From: Strongylocentrotus droebachiensis
Lineage: Eukaryota; Echinodermata; Echinoidea; Camarodonta; Strongylocentrotidae
DNA length: 64,000 nt
Direction of reading: 5' to 3'
NCBI GenBank assembly: GCA_035222895.1
Contig: JAVYIG010000702.1
Coordinates: 310,001 to 374,000 of the forward strand
Positions 43,801-46,152 of the stretch are shown here, in pieces; the stretch's first letter is position 1, and every line of letters begins with the position of its first letter. Under the pieces are notes generated by a model. That model had not been told where the DNA came from. It made no database searches and saw only the letters and a program-made list of their open reading frames with translations. The position numbers and the translations under genes are program-made.

Positions 43801-45396
43801 TAAGATAGAACACTTTATCTGTCAATCAAATTAAATTTAACCTGATTCATATTCCATTGTATTTATGGAGCTGTTTATATTTGGAATGATTCTAGACATG
43901 AACAGGTACAGCACTTTCCCTTTTGTATTGTCTGATTAATGTTGGGACATATATTGCATTATGCCAGAGCACTTTCTTTTCCTTACTTGTGTATGCACTC
44001 TAAACACTTTTAAACACGAATGAAAATTCTTTTGGTATGCACTATAATCTCTGATACATTGTGCAGTGGTTTTCCAGCTTTAATATATTCCAGCATGTAG
44101 CATATTTTGATCATTACATAGGCACACAGTTGCCTATTCATTTCATTTACCCTTTGATCACAGTTTTTAAAAACATTTGACTCTTATTTTCTACTTTTAG
44201 GAGAAAATCAAAGAAATATTCTGGAAATCCTCGAAAGAGCATGCCGCGTGACTCGGCCATCGACAGTTTAATGAGTTTGGAGAGGAGCAATTCTGCCGAT
44301 AGCTGCCCAGACCAGTGTGACGGAGTAGATGGTCTCGCCAGCGTTGCCAATTTGCGTAAGGCGTTCAGTGCCGATGCCCGGTCTGCAGGTGGACAGACCA
44401 AGCGACAGGGCTTCATCCAGGTAAAATATATACACACATTTTTGTGAAATTCCATTTTTGATCCATCTTCCAGTTTGGTAGGGGGCCCTTAAATTCCCTT
44501 TCCCAGCTGCATACGCAATATCACTTTTTATAATAAAAGTGACCATAATTATTTTAATTTTGCAAGATTCTTGTTCCTGATACATGTATAATAATATTTC
44601 ACTTATAATATAGCGCTTAATACAATGTCTCTAAGCGCTTTAAAGATATAGGGTAATTGAATTCAATGAGGATAATTGTGATTCGATTTTGATTACATGA
44701 GCTCCTGTCAAGTCTTGTGTTCTTCATGTTGCATTGATGAATACAATATTCTTGACAACTTTTTCAGTCAATTTTTTTGTGCTTCATATTAATAAATAAC
44801 AAGAACCTCACAATCCCAATCCCAATGCTTTGCCCAAGGGCTGTTGACTCTGCTTTTTTAACCCTGGATACCACATTTAAGAAAACCACTCCTCTTACTC
44901 ACTGAGCCATACCGGTAATCTCAACAATTTTGTCTTTCTGTCAAGGTATATATATATATATTCACCCTCCTGTTTTCCATTTCTCATTCACCTACAGGAG
45001 AAGACGAAAGCTGTGTCGAGCCCCAGGACACGCAAACCACTACCAAAGAACCCCACCAAGGAGGGATACATGGAGAAACTAAGCACCGCCAAATCACCCC
45101 TCTCGTCGCAATGGAATCGGCGATACTTTGAGCTCACGACCCAGGGTCACCTCTACTACTCCAAGAGGAAAAACGAGAAGAACGTCGAGTCCATCTACCT
45201 TCGGGGGTGCCCCGTCGCCCTGGAGGATGATCGTACCATCGTCATCCAGACCGAGGAACGCTGCTACAAACTCAAAGCGGCGTCCCACGAGGAAGCTCAA
45301 GAATGGCTTGAATGCTTGCTGGTCTACACGCTCAAACAAGCCAACGTTCCACGCAGAGCGCACTCGCAATTCCCCACCGGCGAATTTGGACTGTAG
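2096..45396 (+). CDS. Formin with C-terminal PH domain (PHCF-like), gene overview, 5' partial
   Basis: Joined exons: 2096-2238, 2781-3367, 9866-9907, 10290-10316, 18331-19056, 30667-30800, 32145-32250, 32885-33056, 35974-36151, 36839-36991, 39955-40085, 40902-40934, 41504-41604, 42179-42262, 43299-43420, 44201-44420, 44998-45396. All introns are GT-AG and every phase matches except one extra base in 39955-40085. Without that base the window encodes 1118 residues. Order: linker, Ser/Asn-rich spacer, proline-rich FH1, FH2 of roughly 380 residues (KMRPFHWNKISN at its start, VLAVGNFINSG in its middle), basic plus DAD-like segment, PH domain. Formins nucleate and processively elongate actin filaments, with FH1 recruiting profilin-actin. 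A terminal PH domain is typical of invertebrate PHCF formins. Any N-terminal GTPase-binding/FH3 region lies upstream of the window. The class call is by architecture, not by search. Confidence 0.9.
2365..2635 (-). mobile_element. tRNA-derived SINE, minus orientation
   Basis: Reverse complement of the family seen at 1690: read on the minus strand, a tRNA-like head (GTCGAGTGGTTTAAGCACT), the body CACTAATGTCCTTTGG, then CCCAGGTGAGGCAAATGGG, and a (TAT)n tail which on the plus strand appears as ATAATAATAATAATAGG near 2350. The 3' half has diverged from the copy at 1690. Confidence 0.8.
2781..3367 (+). CDS. Formin exon: Ser/Asn-rich spacer and first FH1 poly-Pro
   Basis: Acceptor TTTTGTCCATAG at 2780, donor GTAAGT at 3368. 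Phase 2 in, phase 1 out. About 195 residues: low-complexity start (DSSSGNSASLETDTSSSGD), a middle region with VRLSIIYRNSWAQFENNGLR, an Asn/Gly-rich part, and the end LPPLPPPPPPQL. The poly-Pro end is the first profilin/SH3-type ligand of the FH1 region. This exon is clearly GC-richer than its introns. Overlapping minus-strand frames of 152 and 158 codons are shadows caused by that base composition. Confidence 0.88.
3473..3680. mobile_element. Short MITE with ATTATTCATACCCT ends
   Basis: The left end reads ACTGAATTATTCATACCCTA, and the right end is its inverted match (AGGGTATGAATAATTTAGTT). A related sequence lies at 41690-41890 in another intron, including AATTATTCATAC, GTCCTGATT(T/C)ATG and the Lys/Asn-rich tail. 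Boundaries are approximate. Confidence 0.55.
3700..5775. other. Intron, little structure
   Basis: AT-rich intronic DNA. A GC-richer patch at 3710-3900 (CCTCCCCAGACCCCTTCCGG) has no splice-flanked reading frame. A 127-codon open frame at 5410-5793 overlaps the start of the tandem repeat at 5781 and shows no coding signal. No feature supported. Confidence 0.5.
5781..6300. repeat. Tandem repeat, about 180-bp unit, 2.7 copies
   Basis: Units begin GGCTAACATTTAGGTG at 5781, 5959 and 6143 (periods 178 and 184). Each contains TGTGATGTCGCAGA, ATTACTTCAGTTTTCTTCAA and, in the first two, the GTGTCGCAGAT(A/C)CATGGATA end. The third copy is truncated. Confidence 0.9.
6362..6552. repeat. Direct duplication, about 100-bp unit
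   Basis: GATGTTTTCAAAGGAA followed by ATATTT(G/A)ATATGCACAAG and TTTGTGC.AAGCTTTTA.TGGA occurs at about 6365 and 6467, so the segment is duplicated in tandem with moderate divergence. Confidence 0.75.
6560..7940. other. Intron, nothing recognised
   Basis: Unstructured AT-rich sequence with short G runs near 7575-7605. I found no repeat partner within the window and no splice-flanked reading frame. Confidence 0.5.
7948..8474. repeat. CT-rich low-complexity tract
   Basis: About 525 bp of TCTC/CCCTCTCC on the plus strand. The 208- and 185-codon Ser/Pro/Leu frames and the Arg/Glu/Gly frames on the opposite strand come from repeat composition, not genes. Confidence 0.95.
8480..9860. other. Intron, nothing recognised
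   Basis: AT-rich DNA ending in a pyrimidine-rich segment (TGATTTTCTTTCAG) that forms the acceptor of the 42-nt exon at 9866. No other structure recognised. Confidence 0.5.
9866..9907 (+). CDS. Formin small exon, 42 nt, candidate
   Basis: Acceptor GATTTTCTTTCAG at 9865, donor GTATAA at 9908. Read in phase 1 after the exon ending 3367, it gives APSTSRPPNGLLLN and leaves phase 1. Pro/Ser-rich content suits the FH1 region. It is symmetric (phase 1-1, multiple of 3) and so could be skipped without a frameshift. Support is splice sites plus phase only; the donor is weaker than average. Confidence 0.6.
10290..10316 (+). CDS. Formin microexon, 27 nt, candidate
   Basis: Acceptor TTTTTACTTTCAG at 10289, donor GTATGT at 10317. 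In phase 1 it encodes ETFEAMRHY and leaves phase 1. It joins cleanly on both sides (G|AA gives Glu, G|AG gives Glu). Its 9 residues are too few to prove by content, so this is a candidate alternatively spliced microexon. Confidence 0.5.
10380..11340. other. Intron with possible LINE 3'-end remnant
   Basis: Starts with GTTTGTTTGTTTG and TTTATTTATTCACCATG, which resembles the reverse-oriented tail of a truncated non-LTR retrotransposon (inference). The rest is unstructured AT-rich DNA. An acceptor-like site at 11043 is discussed under rejected items. Confidence 0.35.
11348..11735. repeat. Tandem duplication, about 188-bp unit
   Basis: Two copies (from about 11348 and 11537), each with TTGAAACCTTGCA.TTCTCA, AAGGAAGA.CTATA, GGGTATTGATAAAGTT and GTTTAGCCTACTT. 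They are roughly 85-90 percent similar by eye. Confidence 0.85.
11740..12000 (+). mobile_element. tRNA-derived SINE, plus orientation
   Basis: Best pol III boxes of the family in this window: A box TGGCCTAGTGG (11761-11771) and B box GGTTCAAATCC (11804-11814). The shared body follows (TATTAATCTACATTCGCCAC, CAACCCAGGTGTAGTAAGTG) with a diverged 3' part ending near CATATGCGCCGTTG. Confidence 0.85.
12024..12216 (+). mobile_element. TTAA-bounded MITE, family A
   Basis: Begins TTAAAGCCCCACTGCAC and ends CAGATAGGCTTTAA. It contains CTACTTGCGCCCTCTATATA and ATAACCACCTGTCAGTGACC. Related copies: 12599-12795 (inverted), 13075-13261 and 36219-36432. TTAA at both ends suggests a TTAA-targeting (piggyBac-like) system, but no transposase is visible. 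Confidence 0.8.
12217..12598. other. Spacer between inverted MITE copies
   Basis: About 380 bp between the two oppositely oriented family A copies. No reading frame or known element was seen. Confidence 0.5.
12599..12795 (-). mobile_element. TTAA-bounded MITE, family A, inverted copy
   Basis: Reverse complement of the copy at 12024: on the minus strand it begins TTAAAGCCCCACTGTACTAC and includes TTGCGCCCTCTATTTGG and CACCTATCAGAGTGACC. Together the two copies form an inverted pair with about 190-bp arms and a 380-bp spacer. Confidence 0.8.
13075..13261 (+). mobile_element. TTAA-bounded MITE, family A
   Basis: Begins TTAAAGCCCCACTGTACTAC and ends CAGATAGGCCTTAA, with the same internal order as the copy at 12024. 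It lacks the GGGAGGTCTAATCCC segment near its 3' end. Confidence 0.8.
13554..13887. mobile_element. Foldback element, 131-bp arms, 9-bp target duplication
   Basis: Arms 13554-13684 and 13757-13887 are inverted copies differing at only about three positions by eye. The ends read TAGCCTATAATCTAGG and CCTAGATTATAGGCTA. The flanking CCATCTGCC occurs directly at 13545-13553 and 13888-13896, a perfect 9-bp target-site duplication. The arms are GC-rich (GAGCCGCGAAGCGGCTCACC) with their own small palindrome. A 9-bp duplication with long terminal arms fits Mutator-like foldbacks (inference). It appears young. Confidence 0.9.
13900..14450. other. Intron, nothing recognised
   Basis: AT-rich DNA with no repeat partner in the window and no coding signal. 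Confidence 0.5.
14455..15143. repeat. CT-rich low-complexity tract
   Basis: About 690 bp of interrupted (TC)n on the plus strand. It includes a short tandem CTCTCTTGTTCACTCTTT unit repeated around 14540-14640. Ser/Leu/Phe frames of 218-242 codons here are artefacts. Confidence 0.95.
15150..15930. other. Intron, poly-G run, nothing else recognised
   Basis: AT-rich DNA with a poly-G run at 15657-15670. No supported exon. Confidence 0.5.
15930..17109 (+). promoter_or_regulatory. Putative internal promoter and 5' leader region
   Basis: A less AT-rich, non-repetitive segment directly upstream of a candidate first coding exon. It contains GCCAATGGAC (CCAAT at 15985-15989) and a GC-rich stretch around 16020-16080. 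Several upstream ATGs and short frames (for example 16081-16329, 82 codons) occur, which would be unusual for one long leader, so part may be spliced out. The evidence is indirect: it rests on the frame-compatible exon that follows. I see no clear TATA box. Confidence 0.35.
17110..17185 (+). CDS. Candidate alternative first coding exon of the formin
   Basis: ATG at 17110 with an in-frame TGA upstream at 17077 and donor GTAATA at 17186. It encodes 25 residues (MYAAVATIGLC, then a Pro/His-rich part ending YPPAFR) plus one base. It leaves phase 1, exactly the phase needed by the exon at 18331 (G|AG gives Glu). Splicing here would give an isoform of about 877 residues with FH1, FH2 and PH but without the N-terminal regulatory region. 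The start context is weak (T at -3). It could be chance. Confidence 0.45.
17190..18330. other. Intron, nothing recognised
   Basis: AT-rich DNA between the candidate first exon and the exon at 18331. It carries one copy of the dispersed GAGCCAGAAGGG motif at 17209. No coding signal. Confidence 0.5.
18331..19056 (+). CDS. Formin exon: large FH1 exon with PPPLP motifs
   Basis: Acceptor CATTGTTTGTCTAG at 18330, donor GTAAGC at 19057. Phase 1 on both sides, 726 nt. It encodes ERSFAIREKMPARAPPPPPP, an Asn/Thr-rich stretch, then LEFEKLFSSASVSPVLRRRM, and three PPPLP sites (SPPPLPVRG, VPPPLPPRQ, DPPPLPPRQ) separated by basic Ser/Lys-rich sequence. It ends acidic (EETEDKEEEVSV). The PPPLPPR motifs fit SH3 or profilin binding in FH1. 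ATG at 18357 is internal to the exon. A frame running past the donor to a stop at 19079 would be a truncated, intron-retained product. Confidence 0.9.
19060..20220. other. Intron, poly-G run, nothing else recognised
   Basis: AT-rich sequence with a poly-G run at 19579-19591. A 115-codon minus-strand frame at 19663-20010 has no splice or homology support. Confidence 0.5.
20221..20480 (-). mobile_element. Possible LINE 3'-end remnant, reverse orientation
   Basis: Starts ATTGAATTGGTTTATTAAAC, then CAGCTCAAGGCTGATATTG. On the minus strand this would be the 3' end of a 5'-truncated non-LTR retrotransposon ending in TTTAATAAACC and AATTCAAT. Similar AATTCAAT-type ends occur at 26575 and 40470. No reverse transcriptase remains. 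Tentative. Confidence 0.4.
20481..22507. other. Intron; short (TA)n at 21897-21918, nothing else recognised
   Basis: AT-rich DNA with a (TA)n microsatellite and a 17-bp direct duplication AGTGATGCCCCACCTGA at about 22313 and 22331. No coding signal. Confidence 0.5.
22508..22808. mobile_element. MITE with TACAGTC ends, family D
   Basis: The left end is TACAGTCACATGTGTAATAG, and the right end AAACAGGTTTGACTGTA is its diverged inverted match. The interior holds an approximate tandem duplication of GTCACCT.CCTATAAAGGCC and CTCCCTCAA.AAAGAA (from about 22528 and 22641). It is related to 43538-43737 through the ACCTGTCTA and GACTGTA ends. Confidence 0.65.
22888..22947. repeat. Short tandem repeat, 24-bp unit
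   Basis: GTCTTCTTAGAGAGTCTTAA occurs twice in succession, followed by a third partial unit. Confidence 0.8.
23240..23743. mobile_element. Large foldback element, about 154-bp arms
   Basis: Arms 23240-23393 and 23589-23743 are inverted copies (GTGTCTGCACTATCTCGAG at the left, CTCGAGATAGTGCAGACAC at the right). Within each arm, CTGGATAGTT-type units recur in both orientations. Shares TGCCAAATA and ACTATCCCGATCGCA with the smaller element at 1317. I could not see a target duplication. Confidence 0.85.
23750..24679. other. Intron with G-rich patch
   Basis: AT-rich DNA with a G-rich segment at 24255-24310 containing a poly-G run. No gene or recognised element. Confidence 0.5.
24680..25350. repeat. 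CT-rich tract with internal duplications
   Basis: Pyrimidine-rich on the plus strand, with repeated units such as CTATTATATCTCTTTCTCTT (24780-24910). A larger segment beginning CTCTATTATCTCTTTCATTA is duplicated at about 24930 and 25107. Encoded Ser/Leu frames are artefacts. Confidence 0.92.
25717..25980. repeat. Tandem repeat, about 120-bp unit
   Basis: CTACAGG(G/A)TGT begins units at about 25719, 25840 and 25957. The first two share ATCAAAAGAAATAGGAACCA and ACGAGTTCTACAAATGTAAC almost perfectly. Confidence 0.88.
26126..26518 (+). mobile_element. TTAA-bounded MITE, family B
   Basis: Begins TTAAAGGGGTCTGGTAAC and ends near AAGAAATTTAA. It contains CTCATGCTGCAATGATAATT and CACTACAGTCTATTGGGG. 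A second copy at 38695-39927 has the same sequence interrupted by an insertion, so this copy shows the uninterrupted state. Confidence 0.75.
26570..26830. repeat. LINE-tail-like sequence with (AATAAC)n
   Basis: AATTCAATTCAAATGAACAT followed by TTTATTTTCTTCCATTC, then a run of AATAACAATAATAACAATAA at 26718-26780. It may be the reversed 3' end of a truncated LINE with an expanded tail (inference). The microsatellite is certain. Confidence 0.55.
26831..28230. other. Intron, nothing recognised
   Basis: AT-rich DNA with a C run at 27746-27755 and a TTTTATTTTATTTTATTT run near 27315. No coding signal. Confidence 0.5.
28236..28520. repeat. CT-rich tract
   Basis: (TC)n with a TATATATATATA block at 28268 and an imperfect duplication of TCATTCTGTTTTT (28334, 28457). 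Plus-strand pyrimidines. Confidence 0.92.
28530..30660. other. Intron, nothing recognised
   Basis: AT-rich intron with a weak CT tract at 29000-29155 and a C run at 29345-29355. It ends in the acceptor of the exon at 30667 (TTTTCAATTTTCTGATCAG). Confidence 0.5.
30667..30800 (+). CDS. Formin exon: end of FH1, start of FH2
   Basis: Acceptor CTGATCAG at 30666, donor GTAAGT at 30801. Phase 1 in, phase 0 out. It encodes APVFIPAPPAPPPPPVAMAP (last poly-Pro of FH1) followed by a basic segment and KMRPFHWNKISNLM. The PFHWNKI motif is the hallmark start of the FH2 lasso, where the conserved Trp docks into the partner subunit of the dimer. It anchors identification of the whole gene. Confidence 0.95.
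30820..31190 (-). mobile_element. tRNA-derived SINE, minus orientation
   Basis: On the minus strand: A box TGGTCTAGTGG (plus-strand 31160-31170), GGGTACCCGGTAGGATGCAA, GTGTGCGCTTGTAAAATGG, and at the far end AAGCGCTATACAGATG. The order matches the copy at 1690. It starts about 20 bp after the FH1-FH2 exon donor. Confidence 0.8.
31305..31625 (+). mobile_element. tRNA-derived SINE, plus orientation
   Basis: Head TTGAGTGGTGTAAGCAC, B-box-like GGGCTGAATCCC, body GGTCCTTTGGCAAGGCATTA and CATTTGCCACTCCATACCCA, and 3' part TTAAAGTGCTTAGAGACGG. With the minus copy ending at 31190 it forms an inverted pair within one intron. Confidence 0.85.
31630..32144. other. Intron, nothing recognised
   Basis: AT-rich DNA leading to the acceptor TTTGGATTGCAG of the next exon. 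Confidence 0.5.
32145..32250 (+). CDS. Formin FH2 exon 2
   Basis: Acceptor GGATTGCAG at 32144, donor GTAAGG at 32251. Phase 0 in, phase 1 out. It encodes VSSSIWKTARDLTDLIDTDV then LEAMYSDKKKETTEP. The SIWK segment is the conserved hydrophobic patch found shortly after the lasso in FH2 domains. The first codons GTAAGC mimic a donor, but frame continuity with PFHWNKISNLM supports this start. Confidence 0.92.
32283..32580. repeat. CT/TTC-rich tract
   Basis: Plus-strand pyrimidines, TTCTTCTTTTTC-rich then (TC)n. It lies close downstream of the FH2 exon 2 donor. The 181-codon frame across the exon and this tract is a read-through artefact. Confidence 0.9.
32581..32884. other. Intron with poly-C run
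   Basis: A run of about 19 C at 32690-32708. Nothing else recognised before the acceptor TTTCACCCAAAG. Confidence 0.6.
32885..33056 (+). CDS. Formin FH2 exon 3
   Basis: Acceptor GGCATTTCACCCAAAG at 32884, donor GTAATG at 33057. Phase 1 in, phase 2 out. It encodes a Lys-rich start then LDPKVAQNLGIFLAGFKMDA and LKYRLTILSEQDGGLDPEHI. This is the conserved FH2 knob/start region where LDxKxxxNLxIxLxxF is diagnostic. Confidence 0.95.
33060..33495. other. Intron, nothing recognised
   Basis: AT-rich intronic DNA with TCCCGGGGGATG at 33244. No repeat partner noticed. Confidence 0.5.
33505..33835. repeat. Direct duplication, about 180-bp unit
   Basis: ACTCAAAACATCCTAAAGTC, CTTACAAACCCTTGCCGGCC and GAGTGTGACTTGTGTCTGGT occur at about 33555 and 33737. 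CTCTAC.TGAAGAAATTATG precedes both copies. Confidence 0.9.
34085..34190. repeat. Short palindrome
   Basis: GTGTTATATTGCTCTGG (from 34136) is followed after about 15 bp by its inverted copy CCAGAGCAATATAACAC (to 34178), a likely hairpin. No target duplication noted. Confidence 0.75.
34436..34650. repeat. Tandem duplication, about 108-bp unit
   Basis: TATATTATCACT, then TGTTTTTGTTTTTG, then TTTTTTTCTTTTCATGTGTT and TTATAACTTGTTAACCTGCC occur twice, nearly identical. Confidence 0.92.
34727..35100. repeat. CT-rich tract
   Basis: (TC)n and CTTTTCCTC-rich pyrimidine tract on the plus strand. Encoded Ser/Leu/Phe frames are artefacts. Confidence 0.92.
35247..35474. mobile_element. MITE (228 bp)
   Basis: Left end AAGGGCTTGTTCAGATATGA. 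Right end TCATATCTGAACGAGCCTT is its inverted match with three or so mismatches. The interior is AT-rich with no frame. Confidence 0.8.
35514..35891. mobile_element. TTAA-bounded MITE, family C
   Basis: Begins TTAAAGTAGTCACCC and ends GGGTGACTACTTTAA. A 45-bp segment with AAGGGAGTACTG and ATGGTCTTAGCTGC lies directly outside both ends (35473-35513 and 35892-35932), much longer than a normal target duplication. The element may therefore sit in a local tandem duplication. Confidence 0.75.
35974..36151 (+). CDS. Formin FH2 exon 4
   Basis: Acceptor CTGTCCTATGTACAG at 35973, donor GTGAGT at 36152. Phase 2 in, phase 0 out. It encodes YHPTTEDVEAYGQYRDKPQE, then TDQFMLQLCEIPHLKTRLDI and a Leu-rich end. 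The pattern of a P.. E....Y block followed by F...L..IP....RL is typical for the FH2 helical core. Confidence 0.95.
36219..36432 (+). mobile_element. TTAA-bounded MITE, family A
   Basis: Begins TTAAAGCGGGACTGCATG and ends TGCAGACACGCTTTAA, giving a 16-bp imperfect inverted terminus. The interior CTACTTGCGCCCTCTATGTA and ATAACCACCTGTCAGTGACC matches the copies at 12-13 kb. It lies 68 bp after an FH2 exon donor. Confidence 0.85.
36433..36838. other. Intron, nothing recognised
   Basis: AT-rich DNA ending in the acceptor TTTTTGCTTTCTTCTTAG. Confidence 0.5.
36839..36991 (+). CDS. Formin FH2 exon 5 (GNFIN motif)
   Basis: Acceptor TTTCTTCTTAG at 36838, donor GTATGT at 36992. 153 nt, phase 0 both sides. 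It encodes TIEHVLDSLDVLCNSVRFVS, then VLEYVLAVGNFINSGCSKG and FKLATLPK. The GNxxN signature (here GNFIN) is the best conserved FH2 motif. Ends in phase 0, which conflicts with the next exon (see 39955). Confidence 0.96.
36995..38694. other. Intron; short tandem duplication near 38270-38400
   Basis: AT-rich DNA. TTACATTATAATTGA.TCAT and GATGAATAATGGTTAATA occur twice around 38277 and 38338. A copy of the dispersed GAGCCAGAAGG motif is at 38030. No additional FH2 exon was found that could repair the frame of the next exon. Confidence 0.5.
38695..39927 (+). mobile_element. TTAA-bounded MITE, family B, interrupted copy
   Basis: Begins TTAAAAGGATCTGGTAAC and ends AACGTTGCCTTTAA. Outer parts match 26126-26518, but the sequence breaks after ATATTA (39006) and resumes at TACACCATATCACAGACACT (39853). 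The right end lies 28 bp before the acceptor of the FH2 exon at 39955. Confidence 0.85.
39007..39852. mobile_element. 846-bp insertion inside the family B MITE
   Basis: Defined by comparison with the uninterrupted copy at 26126. Ends are TACAAATAACGCAC and AGAGCCATTTTATAA, flanked by TA (39005-39006 and 39853-39854), as expected for a TA-targeting element. A sub-palindrome spans about 39007-39190 (GTGCGTTATTTG inverted at its far end). The interior is rich in CTAG/CTACTA and CTACGCGTACG palindromic pieces. No transposase frame. Confidence 0.75.
39955..40085 (+). CDS. Formin FH2 exon 6, apparent 1-nt frameshift
   Basis: Acceptor TTGCTTCATTTACAG at 39954, donor GTAATT at 40086. The previous exon ends in phase 0 and the next begins in phase 1, so length should be 3n+1; it is 131, one base too many. 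Frame 0 gives LAECRAR, which suits the start of this FH2 block; frame +1 gives DKNFTLLKYLVQQIHKHEPD and on to the donor. The switch point coincides with GGGG at 39974-39977. Reading it with one G fewer gives the spacing seen in other formins between the two blocks. It is either an assembly/read error or a real disrupting allele. An internal acceptor after 39970 would restore frame but drop conserved residues. Confidence 0.85.
40219..40528. mobile_element. MITE, family E, with probable LINE-tail insertion
   Basis: Ends GGACCCTGTTTCATAAAACT and AGTTATATGAAACAGGTCCC are inverted copies, and the short element at 49457 has the same kind of ends. The middle (about 40370-40500) reads like a truncated LINE end (AAATGAAATAAATATGAATT then GAATTGGATTGAATTG). 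Confidence 0.7.
40530..40901. other. Intron, nothing recognised
   Basis: AT-rich DNA with TTCTTTACTTACTTTCTTTA near 40738 and a long pyrimidine tract before the acceptor at 40901. Confidence 0.5.
40902..40934 (+). CDS. Formin FH2 exon 7, 33-nt microexon
   Basis: Acceptor after a long pyrimidine tract (TTCTTCTTATTCTAG at 40901), donor GTGAGT at 40935. Phase 1 on both sides. It encodes ASIKALQAEVE, continuing the helix of FH2 after MHAND. Formins have A(S/R)V..LQ..V at this position, which supports the call despite the short length. Confidence 0.85.
40936..41503. other. Intron, nothing recognised
   Basis: AT-rich DNA with no recognised element. Confidence 0.5.
41504..41604 (+). CDS. Formin FH2 exon 8
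   Basis: Acceptor TTTGTTGTTCTTGCAG at 41503, donor GTCAGT at 41605. Phase 1 in, phase 0 out. It encodes VMKKDLSKVKKNASVLMKVE and ERDIAFVDDIE, a basic helix typical of the FH2 post region. Confidence 0.93.
41690..41890. mobile_element. MITE related to 3473-3680
   Basis: Shares CAGTTAACAAC.(A/G)AATTATTCATAC, the GTCCTGATT(C/T)ATG segment, and the AC-rich tail before AGATATGAATAA with the element at 3473. Boundaries approximate. Confidence 0.5.
42179..42262 (+). CDS. Formin FH2 exon 9
   Basis: Acceptor TCTATTATTTCTGCAG at 42178, donor GTAAGT at 42263. 84 nt, phase 0 both sides. It encodes MFVESYEGKLSDLQDKSDDM and KNLFEQML. The F.....F. and L.......... L...F pattern belongs to the C-terminal FH2 helix bundle. 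Confidence 0.93.
42270..42440. repeat. Poly-C run, CA microsatellite and motif copy
   Basis: Poly-C at 42277-42292, then (CA)n to 42330, then GAGCCAGAAGGGCATTAAAT at 42347 and (AAT)n at 42415-42428. TATCTGTTTGGAGCC and CGGTTCCAAACAGATA form a small inverted pair. Confidence 0.7.
42441..42665. mobile_element. Foldback MITE, about 100-bp arms
   Basis: Arms 42441-42541 and 42566-42665 are nearly perfect inverted copies (CACTATGAATATGATGGAC at the left, TCATATTCATAGTG at the right). They flank a loop of about 25 bp containing TGTCACATGCATATTCATC. Predicted to form a strong hairpin in RNA. Confidence 0.9.
42666..43298. other. Intron, nothing recognised
   Basis: AT-rich DNA with a SINE-tail-like fragment at 43030-43125 (GGTGCTTAGAAAGGGCTTTC then GTCTCTAAGTGCTATAAC). 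No other element. Confidence 0.45.
43299..43420 (+). CDS. Formin FH2 exon 10 (end of FH2)
   Basis: Acceptor CTCTCTTTTTGTAG at 43298, donor GTTCGG at 43421. Phase 0 in, phase 2 out. It encodes LRFGENVNVESQEIFSSIAE, then FVKAFKREVDLIM and VTAGKLN. The FGE....... E.F..I..F...F pattern closes FH2. A frame that continues into the intron (to 43646) is read-through. Confidence 0.94.
43538..43737. mobile_element. MITE with TACAGT ends, family D
   Basis: Left end TACAGTAAAACCTGTCGAAA and right end GCAGGTTTGACTGTA are diverged inverted copies. The interior repeats GGTGGTCTTT(G/C)T and TGTGGTCTTTGTA. It lies 117 bp after the last FH2 exon donor. Confidence 0.75.
43740..44200. other. Intron, nothing recognised
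   Basis: AT-rich DNA without a repeat partner. Confidence 0.5.
44201..44420 (+). CDS. Formin exon: basic cluster and DAD-like motif
   Basis: Acceptor TTTTCTACTTTTAG at 44200, donor GTAAAA at 44421. Phase 2 in, phase 0 out. It encodes RRKSKKYSGNPRKSMPRD, AIDSLMSLERSNSAD and later FSADARSAGGQTKRQGFIQ. AIDSLMSLE resembles the amphipathic core of diaphanous autoregulatory domains, next to a basic patch, though in DAD the basic patch usually follows rather than precedes. It could mediate autoinhibition. That is an inference; the residues are seen, the function is not. Confidence 0.9.
44590..44920 (-). mobile_element. Degraded SINE, minus orientation
   Basis: On the minus strand: TATGGCTCAGTGAGTAAG (A-box-like) with GTATCCAGGG downstream, and at the far end TAAAGCGCTTAGAGACATTG, the same 3' motif as other SINE copies in the window. 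The middle has diverged. Confidence 0.55.
44998..45396 (+). CDS. Formin last exon: PH domain
   Basis: Acceptor TTCACCTACAG at 44997, stop TAG at 45394. It encodes 132 residues: basic/Pro linker (KAVSSPRTRKPLPKNPTK), then a PH fold from EGYMEKL through QWNRRYFELTTQGHLYYSK, a variable-strand region, and the C-terminal helix HEEAQEWLECLLVYTLKQ with the invariant PH Trp. The tail is short and ends TGEFGL. Basic residues in the first strand pair (K, RR) suit phosphoinositide binding, which would bring this actin assembly factor to membranes (inference). Strongly GC-biased relative to its intron. Confidence 0.95.
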   Translation, partial: EKTKAVSSPRTRKPLPKNPTKEGYMEKLSTAKSPLSSQWNRRYFELTTQGHLYYSKRKNEKNVESIYLRGCPVALEDDRTIVIQTEERCYKLKAASHEEAQEWLECLLVYTLKQANVPRRAHSQFPTGEFGL

Positions 45397-46152
45397 CGTT
45401 TTTTCGCGATGTGTACATATTTTCCAGAGATTTTATATATATATGATGATGAATATTTTGAAGATATAAATTTATATAATATATAGGTTTGTATATCAAC
45501 TATAAATATGCTTATATGTGCTGTTTGAAATGCATCATGGAGGGGGCTGATGTAATAGTAGACAATTATGGGTATACATGTACATGTATAATATGAAAAA
45601 GTGCAATGATGCATTTAAAAAGAAGCATATTTCTTGTGTTAACATTTCAATAATTTGTGTTCATTCATCGATGAAATTCAGAGTTTTTATTCATTTTTAT
45701 GGTATTCATTTCTGTTGTAGCCCTATTTATTGCAATATTTTGTCTCCTGTCTTTGTTACCTTTATAAAAGAAACATTTGATCAACGTTTTTAAACTCTTA
45801 ATGATGTAGATGTCTCAATTGAGCAACTCCATGTTGTATAAAATATGTGGTTTCTTTATAACAAAGATTCAATCTCACCAAAAGCAAAAACAGAAATGAG
45901 ATATCTCAGGAAATGCACAAAATTAAAGATACCTTTCTGTGAAATTCCACTTTTCGACCTGTGTACGTAAGAGCTAGTCAGATGAATGCAATAATTTTTC
46001 AATGTGCAATATACTCAGTAAAAAATACAGAAATATTTTACACAGGTTTATGTTTATGTACCAATTTTAGTTTTTCCACCAGAAATATTCCAACCAATAG
46101 CAAAGTTACAGACTGAATACCTGCTGTAGTTCATAATACCCTAACAAATAAA
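45397..46152 (+). other. Probable 3' UTR with candidate poly(A) signal
   Basis: AT-rich sequence after the formin stop without further frames. The first AATAAA after the stop lies at 46147-46152; later ones occur near 46939 and 47333. The true cleavage site cannot be set from sequence alone. Confidence 0.4.
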
